From: Dehalococcoidia bacterium
GTDB taxonomy: Bacteria; Chloroflexota; Dehalococcoidia; GIF9; UBA5629
Reading direction: 5' to 3'
Assembly (NCBI GenBank): GCA_016927965.1
Contig: JAFGLP010000029.1
Coordinates: forward strand, 1 to 11,228
Length of the DNA stretch: 11,228 bases
The notes under the pieces are model-generated. The model was given only the letters and a program-made list of their open reading frames with translations. It did not search any database and had not been told where the DNA came from. Both the position numbers and the translations under genes were made by a program. Shown piece by piece: positions 6,090-11,228 of the stretch. The first letter of the stretch is position 1. Each line of letters starts with the position of its first letter.

Positions 6090-6164
6090 TGGAGCCAGCG
6101 GTGAGAGTCGAACTCACGACCAGCGGTTTACGAAACCGCTGCTCTACCACTGAGCTACGCTGGC
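6090..6164 (-). tRNA. tRNA-Thr (anticodon CGU), CCA encoded
   Basis: Read on the minus strand the cloverleaf is complete: acceptor GCCAGCG/CGCTGGC, D stem GCTC/GAGC, anticodon stem GCGGT/ACCGC with loop TTCGTAA, T stem GTGAG/CTCAC with loop TTCGACT, discriminator U and genomic CCA (6090-6092). The anticodon CGU reads ACG (Thr), a codon that a UGU tRNA can usually also read, so this gene may be partly dispensable. Its 5' 35 nt recur exactly at 8451-8485. No clear -10 box is seen just upstream of its 5' end (6165-6185). Confidence 0.95.
6130..6164. repeat. 35-bp direct repeat, left copy (putative att site)
   Basis: Bases 6130-6164 are identical to 8451-8485. The identity starts exactly at the anticodon (ACG on the plus strand, 6130-6132) and ends at the tRNA 5' end, and breaks at 6129 versus 8450 and at 6165 versus 8486. 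This is the pattern of a tyrosine-recombinase attachment site with crossover in the anticodon loop. Confidence 0.85.
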
Positions 6165-6179
6165 TTTCACGATGCAGGG

Positions 6180-6524
6180 TTAATTTTCTGCCGCTCCCGT
6201 GACGCTCCGAACCTTGCCGGACGGCAGCACCTCATCGAGGAGTGCCATGGCATACTCCTGCATGCCAGATATTATATGGGAATACGTGTCCATGGTAAAG
6301 GCTATGCTAGCATGCTCAAACGCCTTAGATATAACCTTGGGTTTGGCCACACGCAACAGCATGAGACTGGCAAACGTATGTCTGAGATCATGGAACCTTA
6401 CCCGCTCCAGACCCGCCTGCTTGACCAGTCTGGCAAAGTTGTGGGTTAGGGTACATGGATTGAGTGGCTTGCCATCACACAAGATCGGGAAGAAACGCGT
6501 GTTCCTGAAAGATGACCTTACCAA
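6180..6524 (-). pseudogene. Tyrosine recombinase/phage integrase, C-terminal fragment
   Basis: The 114-codon frame carries the C-terminal catalytic half of a tyrosine integrase: DGKPLNP (from about 6476), QAGL, the box II HDLRH motif, the downstream histidine in FEHASIAF (family norm LGHSS), and the nucleophile Tyr in DTYSH, followed by GMQEYAMALLDEVL. The first catalytic Arg, the core-binding and the arm-binding domains are missing; an intact protein would be about 380-400 residues. The first 12-16 residues of the frame do not look like integrase and run antisense over an excisionase-like sequence. The gene ends 15 nt from the tRNA 5' end, the usual place for an integrase. It cannot be active as it stands. 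Confidence 0.85.
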
Positions 6525-6624
6525 ATGGATAAAGGAGCACCAGCTATATGCGGATGTTCTGCCGATTACTCCTATTAAACAAACAGAGGTGGGACAGGAG
6601 AGCAGTAGGGCGGTCTTTTTATAA
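6466..6624 (+). pseudogene. Excisionase/MerR-like HTH (HTH_17-type), C-terminal fragment
   Basis: The plus-strand frame reads GLPSHKIGKKRVFLKDDL then TKWIKEHQ, which closely follows the end of a helix-turn-helix_17 excisionase domain (LPAxKIGxxWRFxKxDLxxWI), then a polar tail to TAA at 6622-6624. The N-terminal helix-turn-helix is missing: the frame upstream of 6466 is antisense to the integrase and has no family resemblance. The two fragments meet and overlap over about 10 bp at 6466-6476, marking a deletion junction. Confidence 0.6.
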
Positions 6625-6699
6625 TACCTCCTATTTTACAGCCACTACCTGGTAATCGTTTAAATGAGGTAATCCGGTTCGACGGCCAGTACGCGCGTA

Positions 6700-8133
6700 T
6701 TACACAAATTTAAACTTAAATTTACCGCTGACGAATAGTTCCAAGCAAGCATCAACTACATCGGGTTCGTAAAGTTTGCCCCTGTTCTTCGATATTTCCT
6801 CAAGTGCCTTATCAATACCCAGTGCAGACCGGTAGGGGCGATGAGAAGCCATGGCTTCAATCACATCAGCGACAGCCAGTATTTTTGCCTCCAATAGCGT
6901 ATCCTCATCCTTTAACCCTTTGGGATAACCTGAACCATCCAGCCTTTCATGATGCTGCAAGACAGTCTGTGCTACATTACCTGGGAAATTCATACCAATA
7001 ACAATATCGTAGCTACCTTGGGGATGGGTTTTTATCAAGCTAAACTCGGCATCACTAATCTTTCCAGGCTTACTGAGTATTTCAGAGGGCACGTGAATTT
7101 TCCCTATATCATGGATTACTGCCGCCGTCCTGATCTGCTCAATCAGGGTATCTTCCAACTTCATTTGCCTGGCTATGGCGGTTGCCAGCTCGGACACACG
7201 CTGCTGATGACCTGAAGTATAAGGATCTCTCATTTCCACGATCTTGACCATAGTCTCAATAGCATCATTCAATGTCTTCTTCAGTGACTCGTAGCTTTTT
7301 ACAAGCTTTTCTTCGGATAGCTTTCGCTCCGTGATGTCTGTTATCAAGGACGTGAAGCCCACGATTTGGCCCTCTTCATATATTGGCCGACTGGACGAGC
7401 GGACATACTTGATACTTCCATCTTTGTCCATAATACGGAATCCCCAGGGTTCCAATTGCCCGGATACCAAACGGTTAAATCTGTCCAAAAGATTGGGGAG
7501 ATCATCCGGGTAAATAAGCGAGCTAAACGGTTTCCCTATTATTTCATTGACCTTGTATTTGGTCATCCGCTCAACTGCCGGGCTGATATACGTAACATCT
7601 CCGTGGATATCCAGCACATACAGGACATCATTGATATTCTCTACAAGCATGCGGTATTTTTCTTCTGATCTAAGCAGCGCATTCTCCGACTTTTCCGCCA
7701 ATACCTTTTCAGCCTGCCGGAGATCGGTTATGTCAGCAATGGACAAGAGCATGATCTTCCTTTTGCCATCCTTTCTTTGAATTTGCCGGGCATTCAGAAG
7801 CATTATTCTCCTGCCAAGGGTTGGAAAATCATGTTCAACCTCATAGTCATCAAAGGTCATCTTTTGGGGAATGATATTTTCTAGAAATTCACGCAGCTTG
7901 GGAATATCCCACTGTTTATCACCCAGGTCGTAAATATGCTGCCCCACAGTCTTTTCTGGCTTTACCTTAAAGACCGTATAAAAGGAGAGGTTGGCTCTGA
8001 GTACTGTTAAATCCACATCCAAAACGATTAAGGGTTCACGTACAGTATTGATGATACTTTCGGCATATTCGAGATTTTCATCTTCGGATTGTTTAATTTC
8101 AGCAGGTTCCTTAAAGTAGGGTTTTCTGACCAT
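6700..8133 (-). CDS. PAS-PAS-HD-GYP cyclic-di-GMP phosphodiesterase
   Basis: A 477-residue soluble protein. PAS domain 1 spans about residues 22-138 and PAS domain 2 about 155-270 (ending TDITERKLSEEKL), then a short coiled linker leads into an HD-GYP domain at about 290-470. HD-GYP signatures are complete: H341-D342-x2-K345, H370, H394-H395-E396, the DGSGYP loop at 399-404, and D423 in VADVIEAM. These are the metal ligands and the specificity loop known from c-di-GMP-hydrolysing members, so it is expected to be active and controlled by a ligand or cofactor bound to its PAS domains. There are no membrane helices and no response-regulator receiver domain. A TAG four bases upstream fixes ATG at 8133 as the longest start; the ribosome binding site is weak. 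It is the only intact gene between the tRNA-derived repeats. Confidence 0.92.
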   Translation of the reverse strand: MVRKPYFKEPAEIKQSEDENLEYAESIINTVREPLIVLDVDLTVLRANLSFYTVFKVKPEKTVGQHIYDLGDKQWDIPKLREFLENIIPQKMTFDDYEVEHDFPTLGRRIMLLNARQIQRKDGKRKIMLLSIADITDLRQAEKVLAEKSENALLRSEEKYRMLVENINDVLYVLDIHGDVTYISPAVERMTKYKVNEIIGKPFSSLIYPDDLPNLLDRFNRLVSGQLEPWGFRIMDKDGSIKYVRSSSRPIYEEGQIVGFTSLITDITERKLSEEKLVKSYESLKKTLNDAIETMVKIVEMRDPYTSGHQQRVSELATAIARQMKLEDTLIEQIRTAAVIHDIGKIHVPSEILSKPGKISDAEFSLIKTHPQGSYDIVIGMNFPGNVAQTVLQHHERLDGSGYPKGLKDEDTLLEAKILAVADVIEAMASHRPYRSALGIDKALEEISKNRGKLYEPDVVDACLELFVSGKFKFKFV

Positions 8134-8450
8134 TTTCTATTTTCTGGCCCCAGCCTTCAACTCTCTCATTTTGTCGCTTGCCTCTTTCCCAGTTTCAATA
8201 GTGCTTTCATTTAAAGGTGATTTTTACATTATGTCTACATATAAAAGGGTAAACTGTATCCATACACACTGTCAAATACATAAGAGCAATAATATTGGAT
8301 TCTCATGTCCTTTTTCCCACTGACGCTCCCCGTGACGCTCCCACTGCGAGGTACAGGCAGAGTGGCTTGCGATGCATGGTGAACGGATGTTGGGCTGAAA
8401 TGGGCTAATTAAATATATGGTTAGCTGAACTTCGCACAAGGCTCAGCTTC
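8134..8450. other. Gene-free stretch inside the element, with a GTGACGCTCC repeat
   Basis: I find no supported gene here. TGACGCTCCC occurs twice with a 12-bp period (8321-8330, 8333-8342), and GTGACGCTCC also occurs at 6199-6208 at the end of the integrase fragment. These could be recombinase arm sites or the remains of a second integrase 3' end. A perfect TTGACA (minus strand, 8270-8275) lies upstream of the HD-GYP gene but has no good -10 partner. Confidence 0.4.
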
Positions 8451-8485
8451 ACGAAACCGCTGCTCTACCACTGAGCTACGCTGGC
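8451..8485 (-). pseudogene. Severed 5' half of tRNA-Thr (putative right att site)
   Basis: An exact 35-nt copy of the 5' half of the tRNA at 6090-6164: acceptor strand, D arm, anticodon stem 5' strand and loop through the anticodon. The 3' half is missing and the following sequence (towards 8450) does not pair with it. It keeps a -10 box at 8495-8500, so this is most simply the original chromosomal 5' end of the tRNA gene, displaced by the insertion. Confidence 0.85.
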
Positions 8486-8494
8486 GCGGAATTT

Positions 8495-8500
8495 AGTATA
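8495..8500 (-). promoter_or_regulatory. Likely native tRNA-Thr -10 box (TATACT)
   Basis: On the minus strand TATACT lies 9 nt upstream of the severed tRNA 5' end, ideal for a short tRNA leader. The -35 region is weak. The bases upstream of the intact tRNA at 6165 have no comparable element. Confidence 0.5.
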
Positions 8501-8555
8501 CCCTGTTTTGAATCTGGCGAGCGACCCGTAGCGGCACCAGCGTCAGGACGATTTG

Positions 8556-8564
8556 TGCTAAAAT
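8556..8564 (+). promoter_or_regulatory. Extended -10 promoter of the DUF169 gene
   Basis: TGCTAAAAT is an extended -10 (TGn plus TAAAAT), 52 nt before the DUF169 ATG. No clear -35 is seen, as is common for extended -10 promoters. Confidence 0.4.
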
Positions 8565-8616
8565 GCACGAAATTTCCTGCCTCACTAAGTAGTAATTAGA
8601 TGAAGGAGTGAAAATT

Positions 8617-9378
8617 ATGAGTTGGGCTGATACTTCTAACGAGCTTATCAACACTTTGAAGCTGAAAACCGACCCCGTCGCATTCCGAAGGCTGAAAAAA
8701 GCCGAAGACCTTGACCAGATACGGAATGTCCGGCACATTCCCTACCTGTTCACGTTCTGCCAGGCGGTTTTCCTGGCCAGGGTAGAAAAATGGACCATTG
8801 GCATTACAAAGCAGGATCAAATGAACATCCGCTGCATGAGACTTCACGGTGTCAGGCATGCATCCGAAAAAAGCATGCAGGGTGAAGCCCAAATACTGGC
8901 TACAACGTGGTTTGCCACCCCTGAAGAGGCCTTTCAGCAGCAATTGGATTCACCGCGCGTCCCGGTAGCCGAAGCAGTCGTACTATCGCCGCTTGGCAAG
9001 GGCGAGATCGAACCGGAAGTGGTGCTTATTTTCGGCAATCCGGCCCAGCTTATGATGCTGATGTGCGGCCTGCAAAAGGAAAAATACGAGCGATTCGATT
9101 TCCACTTCATCGGTGAAGGCGCCTGCGCTGACTCACTCGCTGAATGCTATATAACACAAAAACCGCAGCTATCCGTACCATGCTGGGGGGAACGGGCCAT
9201 AGGACAGGTAGCGGATGACGAAATTGCAATAGCGCTGCCCCCATCTGAAATCGGCAGAGCGCTTTCAGGAATGCAGAAGCTGGCAAAGGTCGGCTTCAAA
9301 TACCCCATCAGCTTCATTGGGGCACAGGCCGACATCCAGCCTGTCTTCTCCCAAATTTACCCCGATGCATTCAAATAA
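8617..9378 (+). CDS. DUF169 family protein
   Basis: A 253-residue protein of the DUF169 family, frequent in anaerobic bacteria and archaea and without an established function. Family landmarks are LKTDPVAFR near residue 18, Cys48, IRC73-x-RLHG, the GNPAQLMMLM segment, and the C-terminal GEGAC170-AD...PQLSVPC189-x-GERA...DDEIAIALPPSEI. The conserved cysteines suggest a metal or redox-related role, but that is inference. ATG at 8617 is preferred because AAGGAG (8603-8608) sits at normal spacing; an in-frame GTG at 8608 overlaps that ribosome binding site. No signal peptide, so cytoplasmic. It stands alone, directly beyond the tRNA-derived right repeat, and so probably neighboured the tRNA before the insertion. 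Confidence 0.88.
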   Translation: MSWADTSNELINTLKLKTDPVAFRRLKKAEDLDQIRNVRHIPYLFTFCQAVFLARVEKWTIGITKQDQMNIRCMRLHGVRHASEKSMQGEAQILATTWFATPEEAFQQQLDSPRVPVAEAVVLSPLGKGEIEPEVVLIFGNPAQLMMLMCGLQKEKYERFDFHFIGEGACADSLAECYITQKPQLSVPCWGERAIGQVADDEIAIALPPSEIGRALSGMQKLAKVGFKYPISFIGAQADIQPVFSQIYPDAFK

Positions 9379-9380
9379 AT

Positions 9381-9462
9381 ACTCTAAGCCGATAAATTCA
9401 AAGGCATAAACTCAAAAACTTCGAAATTGCTTGAAGTTTAGCGTTTAAAGCTTAGAGTTTTT
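9381..9462 (+). terminator. Nested inverted repeats between convergent genes
   Basis: ACTCTAAGC (9381-9389) pairs with GCTTAGAGT (9450-9458), followed by a T-run, and encloses a second stem AAACTTC (9416-9422)/GAAGTTT (9433-9439). It starts 2 nt after the DUF169 stop and its right arm covers the last codons of the convergent gene ending at 9452. The long outer loop makes terminator function less certain. Confidence 0.45.
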
Positions 9463-10015
9463 CCTTGTTGGTCTCTTTCATTATGTAGCGGAAGACGCAG
9501 TGGTTCTCCTGCCCCACGTGGTGCCGGTCATGGAGTATCAGCTTGACATCGGGGTTATAGCCTTCCAGTATGGCGTAATCAACGTACTTGCAGTAGATTT
9601 TGGCGTAATCGCCCATGCCGAATTCCCTGGCGGTATTCCAGAAAGTGCATTCCCCCGCCTTTACTACCAGATCATCATTATCCAGATCGGGGTGCGGGTC
9701 GAAGTTCACACTGTCGATATCACTGTAAATGAGCCAATTCTTGATGGTAAGCGGCTTATCCAGGTCTGTAACGACAGCGGCTATGCGGCGCCCCCTGGCC
9801 CTGCCAAAATCTTCGACGGCTTGCTTGAGCAGTGCCTCGCCTCTCTCAGGCCCCATTTCATTGATCACCGCCTTTGCCACGTATGAAAACAGGGCGGCCC
9901 CCAGCCCGAACCCGGGTAGCTGGCAGGTATCTCCAAGCTCGGCCTTCTTATCCAGCACATCAGCCATGTAATCCCAGTCGAACCCCTGTTTTTTTTCTCT
10001 TTCAAGATCATCCAT
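9452..10015 (-). CDS. L-2-amino-thiazoline-4-carboxylate hydrolase family protein
   Basis: A 187-residue protein of the ATC hydrolase family. Family landmarks are the alpha-helical GRARGRRIA segment (71-79), DKPLTIKNW, GECTFWNTAREFGM with Cys123, IYC142-KYVD, ILEGYNPD and the C-terminal NHC173-VFRYIMK. The founding activity converts 2-aminothiazoline-4-carboxylate to N-carbamoylcysteine, but most family members in anaerobes are untested and the substrate here is unknown. The N-terminal 25 residues are charged and there is no signal peptide. ATG at 10015 follows GGGAGGT at 7-nt spacing. It is convergent with DUF169 and divergent from the crotonase gene. Confidence 0.8.
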   Translation of the reverse strand: MDDLEREKKQGFDWDYMADVLDKKAELGDTCQLPGFGLGAALFSYVAKAVINEMGPERGEALLKQAVEDFGRARGRRIAAVVTDLDKPLTIKNWLIYSDIDSVNFDPHPDLDNDDLVVKAGECTFWNTAREFGMGDYAKIYCKYVDYAILEGYNPDVKLILHDRHHVGQENHCVFRYIMKETNKEKL

Positions 10016-10051
10016 TGCTTTACCTCCCTCTATTAGAATACCAGGCGCCGG

Positions 10052-10082
10052 GTGACAAAAACAGCCCGGGTTATGGTATAGT
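10052..10082 (+). promoter_or_regulatory. Candidate promoter of the crotonase gene
   Basis: GTGACA (10052-10057) and TATAGT (10077-10082) are each one base from consensus, but the spacer is 19 nt, longer than ideal. The leader would be about 25 nt and include the ribosome binding site. Confidence 0.35.
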
Positions 10083-10111
10083 GTAGCATCTCATTATCGG
10101 AGGCCGCTATC

Positions 10112-10918
10112 ATGTCTTACAAGAATATAGTCGTGGAAGTTGAAGATGGAATTGCTGTACTCACACTGAACAGGCCCGACAAGCTCAATGCGCTCAACCC
10201 GGCAATACTGCACGAAATGACCAAAGCACTCAAAGACATGAACGAGGATGAGGCTGTCAAAGCGCTGATCATGACCGGGAACGGCAAGGCCTTCTGCTCT
10301 GGCGCCGACCTTTCTGCGCCGCCTTACGGCACCGACAAGAACCAGGAAGGCATCGGGCGGGCAGAGCGCACCACGCCGTTTGTCAGCTTCGGCTATGCCA
10401 TACAGCAGATAGACCGTTTCACCAAGCCGGTCATCGCCGCTGTCAACGGCATCGCGGCCGGCGGCGGACTGGCTTACGCGCTGGCGGCTGACATCAGGAT
10501 AGCCTCAGAGCAGGCCTCTTTCTCCGCCATCTTCGTCAAGCGCGGGCTGGTGCCCGACTGCGGGGTCTCCTATTACCTGCCCAGGCTGGTCGGCGTGAGC
10601 CGTGCGCTGGAGATGATGTGGACCGGTAACAAGGTAGACGCGCGTGAAGCTGAGCGCATCCGCATCGTAAATCATGTCGTCCCTCACGATGAACTGATGA
10701 AATCCGCCCGTGAATTCGCCAAACAACTGACCACCGGGCCATCCCTCTCCATCGAGATGAGCAAGCGCATGGCCTATGCATCCCTCAAAGCCGACTCGGT
10801 CATGACGCAGATGGCCATGGAAGACTTCATGCAGCAGGTCTGCCGCGAATCCGAGGACGCCCAGGAAGGCATCATGTCGTTCCTGGAGAAGCGCCCGGCC
10901 AAATTCAAAGGAAAATAA
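10112..10918 (+). CDS. Enoyl-CoA hydratase/isomerase family protein, PaaG-like
   Basis: A 268-residue crotonase-fold enzyme acting on acyl-CoA esters. The oxyanion-hole segments are clear: AFCSGADL (60-67) and VNGIAAGGG (111-119). Both glutamates that catalyse hydration in classical enoyl-CoA hydratase (rat Glu144 and Glu164) are absent: the first position is Ala121, the second falls in SAIFVKRG and is Phe. Instead the protein has GLVPDCG with Asp149, matching the catalytic aspartate region of the isomerase PaaG (GLIPDCG), and the two also share the LPR motif after it and a FLEKR...F-x-GK ending. An isomerase role, for example delta3,delta2-enoyl-CoA or ring-opening isomerisation, is therefore more likely than hydration. 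GGAGG (10099-10103) lies 8 nt before the ATG. No other aromatic or fatty-acid degradation gene is adjacent. Confidence 0.88.
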   Translation: MSYKNIVVEVEDGIAVLTLNRPDKLNALNPAILHEMTKALKDMNEDEAVKALIMTGNGKAFCSGADLSAPPYGTDKNQEGIGRAERTTPFVSFGYAIQQIDRFTKPVIAAVNGIAAGGGLAYALAADIRIASEQASFSAIFVKRGLVPDCGVSYYLPRLVGVSRALEMMWTGNKVDAREAERIRIVNHVVPHDELMKSAREFAKQLTTGPSLSIEMSKRMAYASLKADSVMTQMAMEDFMQQVCRESEDAQEGIMSFLEKRPAKFKGK

Positions 10919-10940
10919 TAGCATTACCTGTACGCACAAA

Positions 10941-10976
10941 GGGGCCGTTGTACAAACAGCGGCCTCCTTTTTATTT
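10941..10976 (+). terminator. Intrinsic terminator after the crotonase gene
   Basis: GGCCGTTG (10943-10950) pairs with CAGCGGCC (10957-10964), with one G-U pair and a 6-nt loop, followed by TCCTTTTTATTT. It lies 24 nt after the stop codon. Confidence 0.8.
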
Positions 10977-11032
10977 GACCGTCAGGCCTGCTAATACCCT
11001 GAAAAAGAACGCTGCCCTAAACCTGCATCAAG

Positions 11033-11062
11033 TTTGACATGTACAGTCAAACAGTTTAAAAT
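11033..11062 (+). promoter_or_regulatory. Consensus promoter of rpsU overlapped by an inverted repeat
   Basis: TTGACA (11034-11039), a 17-nt spacer and TAAAAT (11057-11062) form the best promoter in the window. An inverted repeat, TTTGAC (11033-11038) and GTCAAA (11046-11051), spaced by 7 nt, covers the -35 box and the spacer, the position expected for a repressor operator. The leader would be about 70 nt. Confidence 0.7.
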
Positions 11063-11137
11063 TTTCATTCATCAGTTGCCTCTATGCTTCCCATCAGGGC
11101 GGCCGCAACAAAATAATAAAAAGGGAGTTGAATTTTT

Positions 11138-11228
11138 GTGCCTGAAGTAAGACTTGGCGAAGGGGAAAGCTTTGAAAGCCTGTTGAGGCGTTTCACCCGT
11201 AAAGTACAGCAAGAAGGTATTATCAGCG
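11138..11228 (+). CDS. rpsU: 30S ribosomal protein S21, 5' part
   Basis: Thirty codons are visible, reading MPEVRLGEGESFESLLRRF then TRKVQQEGIIS, with GTG as start. The E-x-F/L-LRRFxRKVQ-x-EGI pattern is the conserved N-terminus of S21, a small basic protein of the 30S subunit that takes part in translation initiation. AAGGGAG (11121-11127) is the ribosome binding site, 10 nt before the GTG. The gene runs off the right edge; S21 is normally 55-70 residues. Confidence 0.93.
   Translation, partial: MPEVRLGEGESFESLLRRFTRKVQQEGIIS

Larger units (their letters stand above)
6130..8485. mobile_element. Decayed integrative element at tRNA-Thr(CGU)
   Basis: The interval is bounded by the 35-bp tRNA-derived direct repeats. 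Just inside the left repeat lies the 3' end of a tyrosine integrase gene, then a fragment of an excisionase-like gene, then an intact HD-GYP gene and 317 bp without genes. About 2.3 kb remains, too small for a working element, and the integrase lacks its N-terminal half, so it is a relic that lost most of its content by internal deletion. The intact tRNA now joins the chromosomal 3' half with an element-borne 5' half, which is the reverse of the more common restoration of a 3' half. Confidence 0.7.

Noticed and set aside
6199..6465. N-terminal part of the plus-strand frame that ends in the excisionase fragment
   Set aside because: It is the antisense reading of the integrase catalytic domain; only the part after about 6466 resembles a real protein.
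8321..8460. Minus-strand frames in the gene-free part of the element as a second integrase C-terminus
   Set aside because: Only about 16 bp resemble the end of the integrase fragment; no catalytic motif can be read in any frame.
9500..9886. Plus-strand 128-codon frame antisense to the ATC hydrolase-like gene
   Set aside because: The minus-strand frame has a good ribosome binding site and clear family motifs; the plus frame has neither.

Overview
The window looks like a piece of an anaerobic bacterial chromosome at about 50% GC. The gene set (DUF169, DUF2804, L-2-amino-thiazoline-4-carboxylate hydrolase family, a Cys-rich ferredoxin, a very short type IV pilin) would fit a Dehalococcoidia-like Chloroflexota genome. 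That placement is an inference from gene content, not a demonstrated assignment.

Layout, left to right. (i) 1-365: an AT-rich, truncated two-helix membrane protein on the minus strand. (ii) 414-2339: two convergent genes, a protein with a C-terminal Zn-ribbon-like tail and a DUF2804 protein. (iii) 2441-4398: two type IV pilus-type genes on the plus strand, a PilX-like minor pilin with a beta-solenoid body and a 103-residue pilin. They share a 9-bp upstream motif, CCTTAGTAC, and each is followed by an intrinsic terminator. (iv) 4412-6041: a divergent pair, a sulfite-oxidase-fold molybdopterin lipoprotein (minus) and a Cys-rich ferredoxin (plus), with overlapping promoters and a possible small in-frame ORF between them. 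(v) 6090-8485: tRNA-Thr(CGU) followed by a 2.3-kb decayed integrative element. A 35-bp exact copy of the 5' half of this tRNA lies at 8451-8485. Between the copies are a C-terminal integrase fragment, a C-terminal excisionase-like fragment fused to it back to front, and an intact PAS-PAS-HD-GYP c-di-GMP phosphodiesterase. (vi) 8617-10918: DUF169, ATC hydrolase-like and PaaG-like crotonase genes. (vii) 11138-end: the start of rpsU behind a strong sigma70-type promoter that overlaps an inverted repeat.

Most genes are single transcription units with their own signals, so no long operon is visible. The strongest unusual signals are the tRNA-Thr duplication at the anticodon loop, which appears to have separated the tRNA gene from its native promoter, the integrase/excisionase deletion scar inside that element, and the shared motif upstream of the two pilin-type genes. 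I see no CRISPR array, rRNA or intact transposase.
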